Under the pieces are notes generated by a model that was not told where the DNA came from, made no database searches, and saw only the letters and a list, made by a program, of their open reading frames with translations. Below, in pieces: positions 11,100 to 22,420 of a stretch of DNA of 64,000 nt; the stretch's first letter is position 1, and every line of letters begins with the position of its first letter. The translations under genes were made by a program, and so were the position numbers. This DNA comes from Lumnitzera littorea (taxonomy: Eukaryota > Streptophyta > Magnoliopsida > Myrtales > Combretaceae), in the NCBI GenBank assembly GCA_024138015.1, contig JAMXBB010000004.1, positions 5,520,617 to 5,584,616 of the forward strand. Direction: 5' to 3'.

Positions 11100-12400
11100 A
11101 CGGCCATTTCAAGACTTATTTGGACAGATATTGCAGCCATTAAACAAGATGTCCTTAAGAATCCTACTTTGGCTCAAAAGATTCAACAACTTAAGGAAGG
11201 GAAGGATATGAATTCCAGATACCACCTTTTGAATGATACGTTGCATTATAAGGGATGTATGGTGATTCCTTTTCAATCCTTATGGCCATTACTTTTAATG
11301 AATGAGTTCCATTCATTCATTGTAGGAGGTCATGTCGGATATGTGAGGACCTATCGGAGGTTGGCTACCCACTTGTTTTGGGTTGGTATGAAAAAGGACG
11401 TGGCTAACTTTGTAGTTTCTTATGCAGTATGTCAATGAAACAAGGTACAAAACTTGTCACCGATTGGATTACTTAATCCTTTACTTATTCCTTAAGTTGT
11501 TTAGGAAGACATTTCTTTAGACTTCATCATTGGATTATCGAGATCTAAGGGTCTTTGATACTATTTTAGTTGTTGTAGATGGATTTTCTAAATATGGGCA
11601 TTTTTTGTTACTTAAGCACCCTTATAATGCTAAGATGGTTGTTGAACTGTTTGTGCGAGAAGTAGTACGTTTATCTGGTTTTCCCCGACCATGGTGTTGG
11701 ATAGAGATCCACTTTTTGTTAGTTCTTTTTGAAGAGAGTTGTTTAATCTCCAAGGAACTCGCTTGAATTTTAGTACAACATATCACCTTGAAACGGATGG
11801 TCAAAAGGAAGTATTAAATTGAAGTTTGGAATGTTATCTTAGGTGCTTCACTTTAAACCATCCTAATACTTGGGCTACTTGGATTTCTTGGGTCGAGTTT
11901 TCTTATAATACGAGTTATCATTTGTTTGTTGGAATGACACCTTTTGAAGCTGTTTATGGAAGGTGTTCCCCCTCAATTCCCATTTATCTTTTGGGTGAAA
12001 TCCAAAATCCTTTGATCTAAGCAACTTTAGTAGCTCGAGATGACATTCTAGTGCGTTTACGCCATAATTTGGAGCATGTACAGCTTCGCAATTGTGCAGT
12101 GGCCAATCGACATCAACGGGATGTTAGCTATGATGTTGGGGACTAGGTGTTCTTGAATCTTCGCCCTGCTCTTTCTTCTAAGATTGGAGTAAAGACTTCT
12201 TCCAAATTAGCTTCACGATTTTACATTCCCTTCCATATTTTGTCGTGAGTGGGTAATGTGACTTATCGGTTGGAATTTCCTCCACATTGCCGCATTCACT
12301 CGATCTTCCATGTGTCTCTTCTTAAGAAATCCCATGGCTCTTTTCCAGGTTTGTCTAATCTTCCGGAAGAATTACATGTTGATGAATTGGACTGAATAGG
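11100..12400 (+). pseudogene. Gypsy integrase and C-terminal domain remnant
   Basis: The zinc-binding domain reads HSFIVGGHVGYVRTYRRL...FWVGMKKDVANFVVSYAVCQ; the first Cys of the CxxC pair has become Tyr. The catalytic core continues with VVDGFSKYGHFLLLKHPY and, in another frame after 11,766, with ETDGQKEVLN and NTSYHLFVGMTPFEAVYGR (11,912-11,970). The post-core region (12,040-12,390) gives RHNLEHVQLRN, HPIFHVSLLKK-like and LPEELHVDE segments. Several stops separate these, so there is no functional integrase. Confidence 0.8.
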
Positions 12401-12690
12401 TGGTGGTATAGTTGTGAATAAAGAATAAGTAGGCTTATATTGGAAAAAGTATAAATAGTAGTAGGGAGTTAGTTAGAAAGAATATTGTACTAGAAGTGAT
12501 CAGAAAGTGGACGAGCAGGAGGGAAGAAGAGCATTCCCTGAGATTTGCTGTGTCGAGTGGTGAAGTACCAGAATTGTTGCTCGCTTCACTACAGAACATT
12601 CGGAAGAACAAGTAAGTGTTCCTAACTGCTATGAAATTGAGTGTTTTCTTATTCCTTGAACCCTAGTTGTATCAGCCAGACTTCAATCTC
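12396..12690 (+). repeat. Probable 3' LTR of the gypsy element
   Basis: Directly after the integrase tail comes noncoding sequence with a TATA-like AGTATAAATAGTAG at about 12,449-12,462, a position typical of an LTR promoter, and it ends near a TATCAG string. No matching 5' LTR was found upstream of gag, so the call rests on position and the promoter-like motif only. Confidence 0.45.
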
Positions 12691-14745
12691 AGAAATAGAA
12701 TATGTAGCTGCTTTAGCATCAAGAGGCCCTTAGGTTCGGTCAAGATCTTCTCATGCCCAATATTACCTAACAATAAAGGATGATCTACTTTTATGCTTCT
12801 TAAGTAGAACTACTACTGTTTGGATCGGAGCAAAAGCTTGTCACTATAACATATTCTTGACCTCAATTTGCATAATGGCACTATTTCTTCCTGTTTTGAT
12901 GAGATTTTTTTCTTTTCATTTTTTTTTTCGATTGGGTTTAAAAAAATCTCAAATATATGTGGTGTTTGCACACAAAAAGAAATGAAATCTTATATTAGAG
13001 ATGCCTTCCTGTGATGAATTATTTTATGAAAACCAGCAATATAGAGAATTGGGTTTGTTATTATGCTTCTTTTATTCTCGTAATAATAATCAGGAGATCA
13101 TATTGTTGATTAATAAATGTCCTTGTTTTAGGTAAGTATGGTAGGAAAACTTGCATAAATGACCCCTATAAAGCAAGTATCAAATTTTTTCACTAATACT
13201 TAGTCTTTTAGGCTGTCTTTAGTTTTCTGAGAGATCGCATAATTTTATCTTATTAAGCCTTTAATCCTTAATTCCATCACATGGCAAGTGTTGTATCTTA
13301 AGCTTGGTTTACTCTAATTTTTTACCTTATGTTTTTTTGTATGCTTTATGCATTATGTTTGTATAGCCCACTTCCCTTGTTCACAGCAGTTGTAATTTCT
13401 TCCTTCAATCAAGTCATTACTAACAATTTATTTGTTTCCCATCCCAACCCATGACTGGATCCTAAGCCAGGGTGCTTGTTGTCTTTATAGGTGTTAATAG
13501 TAATCATTCATCAAAGTTTTGCTCCATGACACAGGTTCTGCACAGCTCTTCAAAAGATTGAATGTTGGTTTCTTGGAAATGAGAGACTATCCTGGTAAGT
13601 CATATATCTTCGAATAACACAATCAAATCCATAATAAACTAAAGGTTTGCATTACGCCTAGTCTTTTTAGAGACAAAACTTGCGTTGATTGTTTTTATAT
13701 GAAATAAATTTTTTGTTTCCATATATTTTTTGTATAAATTGAAAGTTAACAATCATGCAACCTAAAATTGAAATTCCCTCTTTTGCAGGCTGTAAATGAC
13801 CTTTCAAGTGGAAGAGATGCCTTTGCTTCAGTCTAGTTTTTAGGGAAGGTGTGGCTAACGATGCCACATGTGGTACTGTTCAATGGTATCCAGAAATTTT
13901 ATCTTTTCCATGTCACATCAAGCATTGCCATCCGATTTGCTGGGAGTTTTTTCTGCTTGTTCTCATTAAGCACATTGCTTGGTATAGCTCTGAGTTCTTG
14001 CCATCCTTTTTGTATGCATAGTTGACTTTGCTTGACTTTTTAGTCATGAGATTTAGTCAACTAGCAAATTTCACTGTACATGTTATAATTTCTTAAAAAA
14101 TTATTTTATTCAATGTTTCCCCTTTACCTGAAAGCAGAAAAAAAAGAATCATGAGGTAAAGGAGATGATTTGAAGCAGAGTTAATACACGTTAATCATGA
14201 TTTTACAAGAAAGGTATGATCCTTCACTACTTGGTTAAGTTTGCTGAATCAATCCTTTGATGCCATTGCTTACTTTACCAAATTGTCAAAACTAATTGGC
14301 CAAAAAAAAAAAAAAAAGGTCCAAACTTGCTTAACCAAGAAAAAAAAAAAAAGGTCGTCAAAACTTAACTGCTTGCTTTTTTTTTTTTTAACTTCCTTTG
14401 CTAGTATTGTATTCTACCTTATAGCACTTAAATAAGAATAAAATTTTTTAAGGTTTTTCTTCAGAATAGAATTTTTTTCTTTTGGTCGAATAGCTAAACT
14501 TCAGTTTGCTATAATTTCAGTGTTTGAAAACTACTTTTGTTCAATTTACGAATTAATTGTAAGTTCAATGTTAAAAACTACTTGCTTGCCCACCCGCTGA
14601 ATGTGTTGATCTCTCATATTTTTAGATGAGCATTTTTCATGGTTCTTTGGAGAATTCAAACCATATCAAACTAGTTGAATGGTGGAATTTTTCTTATGGA
14701 TCTGTATGCATAAATCTATTGTCAACTGGTGTTTTGGTGTTCACT
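12691..14745. other. Unassigned; two exon-like segments (13,535-13,594; 13,789-13,843)
   Basis: Mostly noncoding. 13,535-13,594 is bordered by ACAG and GTAAGT, and 13,789 onward follows TTTTGCAG, which looks like real splice architecture. The second segment reads AVNDLSSGRDAFASV then stops. No single frame joins the two, and I do not recognise the protein. They may be further decayed exons of the gene whose tail follows (the myosin-XI pseudogene), or an unrelated capture. The A-runs near 14,300 are simple sequence. Confidence 0.35.
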
Positions 14746-14749
14746 TTAG

Positions 14750-15182
14750 GCTGACATCCAAGGGGCGTGTGCTTAGATCTAGATGATCTTTTTGGGAAAG
14801 ATTCTCCTCCTATCACTGGCAGAGTATTGTTGAAAGCTCGAATACTCTCTGTACACTGAAAGAAAATTTTGTAAGGATCTTCCAATTTATCCTTTTCTTT
14901 ACTAGTAGAAGTTGAGTAGTAATATGTTATTTGAACCAATGAAGAAAATGATGCTAATGGTCTTCTGTCTTGTAGGTGCCTCCAATTTTGGTTTAGAAGA
15001 TTTATACTCAAATTTTCTCATATATTAATATTCTGCTATTAAATAGGTAAAGGTTGTCCTCCTTTTACACTTACAGAAAGAATCAGTTTTGCTATGTTAA
15101 CTTGGGCAACTTCTTTTAGTCTTCTTCTACGTTGGAAGTGTTCTACCTTTAGCAATCGGGAGTACATCAACTTGTAGATTTA
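14750..15182 (+). pseudogene. Myosin class XI tail (DIL/globular tail) pseudogene, three exons
   Basis: Three consecutive exons retain correct splice borders and phases. Exon a (14,750-14,870) reads LTSKGRVLRSR, a stop, then YHWQSIVESSNTLCTLKENF and ends at GTAAGG. Exon b (14,976-15,046), after TGTAG, reads VPPILV, a stop, then KIYTQIFSYINILLLN and ends at GTAAAG. Exon c starts at 15,120, completes a split Ser codon and reads SLLLRWKCSTFSNREYINL before a stop at 15,177-15,179. Plant myosin XI tails carry KENFVPP, KIFTQIFSYINVQLFN and SLLLRRECCTFSNGEYVK here, so the identity is strong. Stops at 14,784-14,786 (TGA) and 14,994-14,996 (TAG, probably from CAG Gln) kill it. The motor, IQ and coiled-coil exons are not in the window. 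Confidence 0.85.
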
Positions 15183-15690
15183 AATAAAATACTTCCCTGT
15201 CATACTGTTTTAGTTGTTAAAGTAGTTCCTTACTGAGTTTTTCTTAGGAAATATTGAGTTAGGATCCAAATATGTTCAATAATATTTCTTAAGTATTACA
15301 AAGACTTTGCCTAGGCTTACTATCCAATTTGGGTAAATTATCGAATAACATTGTCTTATTTAATTGTATCATAGTTCAAATGAGTTGTTTTAAATATCTA
15401 TACATTTTCTTAACAGGATCTCCAGGTGGCAAGGAGTTTGTTTTTTCTTCAATACCACCCCGTTGTGATGAAGGTAACGATAGTTGGAAATAGAGACTTA
15501 TTAAGGATGGTTTATTTTGTTTTAAATACAGTAAAGTTTGGTTAATTTGTTGGTAGTCACGGTGAAGTATATGCTTATGACTATTTGGATGTGCATTAAT
15601 AATATTTATATAAACTTTAGAAAATTGTATAGGTGAATATTATGAATATATTCATCATATTGAATTTTACTGTTGTTACAATTTAATAGG
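15183..15690. other. Unassigned; one exon-like segment 15,417-15,473
   Basis: AT-rich, except 15,417-15,473. That segment lies between TTAACAG and GTAACG and is 57 nt, open for 19 codons (DLQVARSLFFLQYHPVVMK). It sits downstream of the myosin-XI pseudogene exons but I do not recognise it as the next myosin exon. It may be chance or another decayed exon. Confidence 0.3.
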
Positions 15691-15699
15691 TGTTTATAC

Positions 15700-16150
15700 A
15701 TTGTTCAAATAATGTTTTTATTTGGACATATGATCTTTTTGGCCTTTACTTGGTGATGCTTCAATGTCATAATTGGCATTTCTTAGTGAGGTTTAAATGT
15801 TACAAAATGTAATTAGATAAGATGTGCAATTACAAATTTGCTATGTTTAAACATCGCCTATGGATACTAATAGGCGATGCTTAAATGTTACCAAATATCA
15901 TCCTTTTTTGTCATACAACTACATTTTTGTTATGTTTAAACAATTAAACATCACCTATGAGTATTTTTTTATAGGTGATGTTTAACTATCACCAAATGCT
16001 ATCCTTTCTGTAATGTTCAAAAGTTAACGTTTATATGTCACCAATAATTAATGTTATTAATATTTTACAATTTGGTGATGTTTACATCTTTGCTAATGCT
16101 TACTTTTTAAATGTTTAGGGTTATTTTCCGTGACATTTTTTGTAGTCTAT
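15700..16150. mobile_element. CACTA (En/Spm)-like element end with subterminal hairpins
   Basis: A series of inverted-repeat motifs pairs AACATCGCCTAT with ATAGGCGATG across a short loop (15,851-15,884), and AACATCACCTATG with ATAGGTGATGTT (15,947-15,981). Further GGTGATGTTTA copies lie to about 16,085. Dense short subterminal repeats of this kind are typical of CACTA elements. The stretch ends in TTTTTTGTAGTC (16,137-16,148), one base from the usual TTGTAGTG terminus. No matching left terminus or transposase was found, so this is an end fragment or a solo derivative. Confidence 0.5.
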
Positions 16151-16159
16151 TAGTGATAT

Positions 16160-17960
16160 GGAATATATGTTATCAAAAAGTTTTCATGACGTTTACTTAA
16201 ATTATGATAACATTTATTAAACTCACCAAAAGTCAAAGATGTGGGTATGAGTATACCTCCTCAAGTTTCAAATGCTATAAATCACTTTTCTAATCTTTGA
16301 CAAGTTGGTAAAGTTGATGAATTGGCAAAGTTGAATATGAATTTGGACATGCAAAATATGATCAAAATACGTTATAATCGGATTAGACAAAGTGAATAGC
16401 TAGAACATTGAGCCATGTTACTCGAGACAATCGAAAAAGTGCCCTAGGATGGTGATAGTGATCTCAAAAATTGATAGAAAGAATCAAGCTACTTTAACCT
16501 TTAAGCGAAAAGAATTGTAATAACTAAAATTATTTTAAGAAAAACGCAAATAATCCTAAAATTTTATTAAGGTACGCCTTTATCTTCTTTCAAATGATGT
16601 AATCACTCTTCCTAAACTTTAATAAATTGTAGATGTCAAACAAAAAAAAAAAAAAAACAAAACAAATTGATAAATAACTCTATGGTTGTAAATAATTTGC
16701 TTAAATTTTGATCTTGATGCAGAATTATCTTCTTAAATTTGTGAAAGCGTGTATTAAAATCTCTTAAATTTTGATCATAGGGTAATTATTAACTTAAAAA
16801 AAAATATCTTTTGTATTACTAATTTATTAAATTTTAGTAGGGTAATCAACAATATTTAAAAATTTAATGGTGAATCCGCACATGTATCAAGGTTTAGACC
16901 TAATTATTTCACCACATTTTGCATGGTGGATATGAATTGCTTGAAAAGAGAAAATGGAGTCAAGCTAGTACGAGGGTAAAGCTTCTAGAGATTAAGATTC
17001 TTTGATCTTCGTAAATCATAATTACTTTGTAAGTTTTGATGTGTATTCAAACCCGATCAAATCCCATAAGAAATCTATACTGCATATACTAAGCTATTCA
17101 TTGTGAAGAAACACGAAATGCCCTTACTACAAATGCATGAAGCTAGTTGTAGATCCTTGTTTGATAATTTTACCGCTTGGATTTATCCTAAAAAACAAAT
17201 TAGAAAATAAAATTTAAAGAGGAACTAAAAGTTTTATAAAAGAAGATATTATATTTAAATATAGAAAACCATCCTTGGATCTTTTTGTCTTTTCAAATTT
17301 ATTTTTTCATGCCAAGATTATTATAATCTAATAGCATTATCACCGGTCTGTTATTGGAATAGATCAAGGTTTGAAATTTCTCCTCCCCATAGTTAGTAAA
17401 AAATAAAAAATTCATTTTTTCACCCTTTTTATAGTCTTATGTGTGTTTTTAGAAGTTTGAAAGTTGTTCCTTTTCATTTTCTTCATTTATATATTTTTTA
17501 TTTTTATTTTAAATTATATTCTAATTGTTTTCATTTCTACTATATTTTATTTTTCTGAGGGAAAAAGGTGTAAAATAGGTACTTCATATATACTTTTAAA
17601 AGTTCGAGGGTATAAATACTTAGCTTTTGAAAGATAAGGAAGTTAATGTAAATTGGACACTGATAGGATCCTTTTGCAATATATTAGTATTATTTTAATG
17701 CATAAATATCTAAAATTTAAATATAGCTTAATTGAATAATTCTCAACTTCCCAATACATAAGGTTTTTAGTTGAATATACTCTTGACTAGATGGTTGATA
17801 ACCAAACTTATGAAGAAGCACTGTAGATGCACTATAAGATTCTATTGTTGAGACTAATGCAATGTTAATAACAGGTAATGCAACCATGTTATATCTGTAA
17901 TTATAAAAGGATGCTCTTATTTGAGGGTCTAGACGAATCAAATCTATTTGTAAACTAATC
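16160..17960. other. No gene recognised; AT-rich
   Basis: AT-rich sequence with A-runs (for example near 16,640). The single minus-strand ORF here (17,717-17,962) shows no recognisable domain and has AT-driven composition. Nothing else supported. Confidence 0.4.
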
Positions 17961-17984
17961 AATTTTAACTCACTATTTACTCAA

Positions 17985-18327
17985 GCTCAACTTTACAACA
18001 ATCAAGTTGAGAACAAGTTTATTAATGTTTGAATCAACTTGCTCTAAACTTAATCAAGCTCAAGTTGAGATCAAATATTAATTGAGTTCAAGTCAAGTTT
18101 GAATATTGATCACTTCAATAGAAAAATTCTTCTTTTTAAATAATCTATCATAATCAAGCTTAATATAATCAGCTTGAGCTTGTTGAATTTTACTTTTAAT
18201 TAAGCTCAAACTCAAAATTATAAGTCCAATCAAGCTTGAGTTGAATTTGAGCTTTAAAATGTCTAGTTAAGTTTAAATTTGAATTTAACATTATATTGCC
18301 TCAACTTGACTTGTTTACAGTTCTACT
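17985..18327 (+). repeat. AGCTTGAG-type dispersed repeat, copy 1
   Basis: Many overlapping variants of AAGCTCAAGTTGAG and TCAAGCTTGAGTTG fill this stretch, which ends in TTGACTTGTTTACAGTTCTA. A second element with the same vocabulary and a matching end (GCTCGTTTGTAGCCCTA) lies at 54,854-55,085. This looks like a small dispersed noncoding repeat family; I cannot assign it to a named class. Confidence 0.5.
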
Positions 18328-18338
18328 CTTAGAAAGCA

Positions 18339-18849
18339 TGTTAGGGATAACTAAGATCAAAATCTTGTTGAAGTGTACCAATAATGGATAATAATAACAT
18401 AGAGAAAATAGTAAGATACAATAATTTACGTGGTTTGGCAATTTAGCTTACGTCTATGAGTAGAGAAGAGAAGGAAATCCACCAATAATTTGTAAAAGAG
18501 TGGTATAAAATAAGAAAAGATAACATTCAAAATCTTAATCCAATTCCACTCAATATCCTTATTAGTTAACAATTTTCACTCACTTCTTTTAAGTTCTTAG
18601 ACGCTTCCACCCACTCAGTACTCACTCTTACATGCTAAATTGGTTGTCTTGCTTGCTTATTTCTATACTCTATAAATTGGGAAGTGTAAAATTATACAAA
18701 GTTAATAATTTTAGCTTAATGGTATGTAAATTTTTTCGATTTTATTTATTATGATATGAAATTTACCAACAATTTTGTTAAAGAAGTTTGATATGAATCT
18801 TGGTAAATCAAGATTAACATTTATACTATGTAAGATTTAAGTCTCTACA
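18339..18849 (-). repeat. 3' LTR of the minus-strand copia element
   Basis: On the minus strand a purine tract (TTGAAGGGGAGATTA) abuts sequence beginning TGTAGAGACTTAAATC at 18,849. It ends ...TATCCCTAACA at 18,339, so it has TG..CA ends and is 511 bp long. The internal string ACGTGGTTTGGCAATTTAGC (18,429-18,448, plus strand) is of a type often seen in plant copia LTRs. A complete 5' partner was not found. Confidence 0.65.
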
Positions 18850-19095
18850 ATAATCTCCCCTTCAACTTGAATTTCCTTGTACTATAATTAGAAGATTCTC
18901 CACCTTCTCTATATAGCCCTTAAAGGCAAACTAAATTAACAACCATTTAAGTTCAAATACTGTTTGAACTTTCTTATTAAAAGAGAACTTAGTCAACTAT
19001 TGTACCAATTTTCTTAACAAAATATTTTCTTAAGAAATAATATCTTGAGTAAAATGGTACTTCACATCAACATGCTTTGTCCTTTCGTGGAACAT

Positions 19096-19589
19096 CTAAT
19101 CATTTGTTAAGTGAATAGCACCTTGGCTATCACAATGGACAATAATCACCTCCAAATTCGAGTTGAGTTTATCAAACAAACCTCTTAACCAAATAGCTTT
19201 TTTTACAACTTCAACAATTGCCATTACTCTACTTTTGTAGTGGATAATGTAACTGTAGATCATAAAGTAGTTTTCCAACTAATAGTATAATTGCTAAGGG
19301 TAAAGACATAGCAAATGATAGATCTTCCTTTATCAAGTTCAACTGCAAAATCTAAATCAGTAAAACTAACTATATTTCTCGGTTTTCCTTTACTTTCACC
19401 AAATTCCAAACATACACTAGTAGTACCCTTTTGATGTCTCAAAATCCATTTCATAGCCTTTTGGTGCTCCTTACTATGATTCGATATATATCTACCAACA
19501 ATACCATCTATATGTGCAATATTAGGATGAGTTTGAACCATTGCATACATAACACTACCAACAATACTAGAGTAGGGAACATGCGACAT
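19096..19589 (-). pseudogene. Copia RNase H remnant
   Basis: The frame 19,589-19,260 reads YSSIVGSVMYAMVQTHPNIA, KAMKWILRHQKGT and FTDLDFAVELDKGRSI, the standard copia pre-RNase H and RNase H start. The frame 19,278-19,096 continues with VVKKAIWLRGLF and VHCDSQGAIHL. In the first block Asp residues are retained (TDLDFA for the usual DADWA pattern). The frames overlap by a shift near 19,270. In an intact element this degrades the RNA of the RNA-DNA hybrid. Confidence 0.8.
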
Positions 19590-19669
19590 ATGCTTAATAT
19601 TGTCATTAGTTTATGATGACATAGCTATTGAAAGCCAAAACATAACAAAATTTTATCAAAAAAACTCCT

Positions 19670-20390
19670 CTAAGATGAATAAAGTTTGCTTATGGTTTTA
19701 TCCCTCTTAATCTCTACACCAAGAATTTTCTTAGTTGCTCTCAAATCTTTCATCTCAAATTCACAACATAACTCTTCCTTTAATCTATCAATCTTAGACA
19801 TATCCTTAGTAGCAACAAGCATGTTATTAACATAAAGCAACAAATAGACAAATGAGCCATTATCGAAATTTCTAAAATATACACAACTATCGTATTGGCC
19901 CCTGAAATATTTGTACCTAATCATGAAAGAATTAAACCGCTTATACCATTATCAAGGAGATTGCTTTAATCTATAAAATGATCTGTTCAACAAGCAAACA
20001 TGGTTTTCTTTGCTTTAAATTTCAAGAACTTCAATTATTAGGTGTAAATTTTCTCCTTTAGTTCATCATGCAAGAAGATGCTAAATGCTTTAACTCTAAA
20101 TCATACATAACAATGGTAACTAGAACAAGCTAGACATTTATAGAGCCATGTTTAACAATAGGAGAGAAAACATCATTAAATTCAACTCCTTGTATGTAAC
20201 TATAACCCTTATTAACCAACCATGCCTTATATTTGGCGTTTTCAACTCCTTAAATTCTATCTTTCTTCTTAAAGACCCATTTGTAACCAACAATTTTCTC
20301 ATCTTCTAGTGGTTTAACTACCTCTCAAGTTTTATTCTTATGAAAGGACTCCAACTCTTCCTAAGTGAAAACCAACCATTTTGCAAAATG
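19670..20390 (-). pseudogene. Copia reverse transcriptase remnant
   Basis: The minus-strand reading gives, in order, KIVGYKWVFKKK, YKAWLVNKGYSYIQGVEFND, FSPIVKHGSI, NRSFYRLKQSP and the longest frame (19,924-19,670) with YDSCVYF and LLLYVNNMLVATKD. The catalytic YVDD has become YVNN (19,821-19,832), losing both aspartates. Multiple stops lie upstream. Inactive. Confidence 0.85.
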
Positions 20391-20399
20391 ATTACAGGA

Positions 20400-21130
20400 A
20401 ACAACATCATGTGGCTCATTGACTACATCTATTTCTTGCACAACATTTAAGGCATTTGAAACATAATATGCCAATTTGGTAAGTTTTCTTTTCTCTCTTT
20501 GTGGCCTACTTCTTATAATAGAGTAATCTTTTTCTTCTACTAATTATTCTACTTTTGTAGAAGTGGGCAACGAAAATAAGCTTTGCATAGAATCATCATG
20601 TGGAAAAGATGTACTCTTCATGTTAAACTTAACCACCTTTTACTTGTCAGAACTCTAGGTTCCTATTTCTAGAGTGATTGAAGACTCCTTTCTTAGGTGA
20701 AGCATGGAAAATTCATCAAAGATAACATCTCGACTAATCAAAGACTTATATGTTTAAGGACACCAAATTTATATCCTTTAACTATAGAAGGATATCCAAT
20801 AAATATGCCCTGTAAGATCTAGGTACCAATTTTACATCACTGTAATGAACATAGTCATGACATCTAAATATCCTCAAGTTTAAACAATTAGCAGGATTGC
20901 ATGACCATACCTCTTTTAGAGTTTTACAATTAATTGACGTTGATTGGAGAACAATTCATCAAATAGCAAACTATAAACGCTGCTTCTTCCTAAAAGGTCC
21001 TGTGATCTAGAAATAGATAACTTACATTAGACTTTCTCTAACATCATGTTCATGTGCTTAACTATATCATTCTGCTATAGAGTTCCTTTAACTGTGAGAT
21101 GCCTTCATCTTTGCAAGTTGGAGATGCTTG
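20400..21130 (-). pseudogene. Copia integrase C-terminal / linker remnant
   Basis: Minus-strand frames in this stretch read the post-integrase linker, with a PRSKRAYLLDII-like segment near 20,800. They parallel the better-preserved second copy at 22,180-21,923. Frames are broken throughout. Confidence 0.55.
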
Positions 21131-21554
21131 GGAGATGATCTAGCATCCATATGAGGTTTTCTAGATGAATCTTATGTAGCTTCCGGAGAAGCATTCCAAT
21201 TTTTTTGGTTGTCATGGAGAGCATCAAACACTACTTCTATTCCATTGTAGTTACTTACACATAGCTCTGTTAATTGTGTTAGCAAACATATCAACTTAGA
21301 TGGTACAACGTGAAAAGAGAGATATAATTGGAAATCTCTAATTTTCTCTCATCTTGCAGGTGGTCATGATTGGAAGATTTCCTCATTTCTTTATCCAATT
21401 TGGAAATTCATCAAGTTTCACATTCTTTATGCTTAGGAAAGCATTTTCCATGATATAATGATAGTTACTTATCATTTACTGTTGGTTTCTATCTATTGTT
21501 GTGTGGCCATTGATATGCTCACAAGATATAAGGTGATATGCCTCCTTAGATGCC
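21131..21554. other. Sequence interposed between the two copia copies
   Basis: This block separates the two related copia segments and aligns with neither. On the minus strand a weak reading starts MASKEAYHL near 21,555 and includes KLDEFPNWIKK, which could be gag-like, but it is not convincing. Confidence 0.3.
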
Positions 21555-22420
21555 ATCGTTATTTTTAAAGACCTATTTGTAGCCAACAATTTTTTCATCA
21601 TTTGGTGGTTTAACCAACTCCTAGGTTTTATTCTTGTGAAAAGACTCTACCTCTTCTTGCATAGAAACTGACCATTTTGAAGAATGATTCTTGAAAACAA
21701 CATCATGTGGCTCATTGACTACATGCGTCTCTTATGCAACATTTAAGGCATTTGAAACACAATTTGCCAATTTGCTAAGTTTTTTTTTTTTTTTTTTCTC
21801 ACTTTATGACTTACTTTTAGCAATAGAGTAATCTTTTTCTTTTACTAATTATTCTACTTCTAGAAAAGTAGGCAAATAAATTAAGTTTTGCATAAAATCA
21901 TCATGTGGACAAGATGTACTCTCTACACTGAACTTAACCTCTTTTTACTTGTTAGAACCCTAAGCTCTGTTTTAAGAGCAATTGAAGACTCCATTCTTAG
22001 GTGAAACATGGAAAATTCATCAAAGATAACATTCTTACTAATAAAAGGCATGAATTTTAAGACACTAAATTTTATATCCTTTAACACCTGGATGATATCC
22101 AATAAATATTCCCTTTTAGATCTAGGTTCCAATTTTACATCATCGACATGAATATAGATAGGACATTCAAATCTCCTCAAGTTTGAATAATTAGCAAGAT
22201 CTCATTGCCACACCTCTTCTAGAGTTTTACAATTAATTGATGTAGATTGAAGAACAATTCACCAAATAGTGAGCAATAGAAGCTGCTTTTGCTTGAAAAG
22301 TCTTGTGATAATCGAAAATTTGACAACATACATTGGATGTCCTGCTTATGCCCTTAACTATGCTATTTTGCAATAGAGTTTCTCTAACTGTAAGATGCCT
22401 TTATCTTTGCAAAATTTATG
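21555..22420 (-). repeat. Second copy of the copia linker/RT-start segment
   Basis: This stretch aligns in the same orientation with 20,259-21,130. For example, ACAACATCATGTGGCTCATT occurs at about 20,400 and again at about 21,698. The minus-strand frame 22,180-21,923 reads YIHVDDVKLEPRSKREYLLD and ISKNVIFDEF, a copia integrase C-terminal/linker segment. Copies differ by frequent substitutions and indels. Confidence 0.75.

Larger units (their letters stand above)
8440..12680 (+). mobile_element. Degenerate Ty3/gypsy LTR retrotransposon
   Basis: Domain order on the plus strand is gag, zinc knuckle, protease, reverse transcriptase, RNase H, integrase, then an LTR-like sequence, which is Ty3/gypsy order with integrase last. 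The C-terminal region after the integrase (12,060-12,380) is conserved. Every domain carries stops or shifts, and the RT core is partly deleted. A 5' LTR was not found, so the left end is probably truncated. Motif style (CFKCELPFQPGHKC knuckle, RITTPNQLHWLAKLLGYEF in RNase H) suggests a chromovirus-type element, but I did not assign a lineage. Confidence 0.85.

Noticed and set aside
12690..12880. A possible copia RNase H scrap reading SISEIEYVAALAS after the gypsy LTR
   Set aside because: Only about a dozen residues resemble the copia motif and nothing around them supports a domain.
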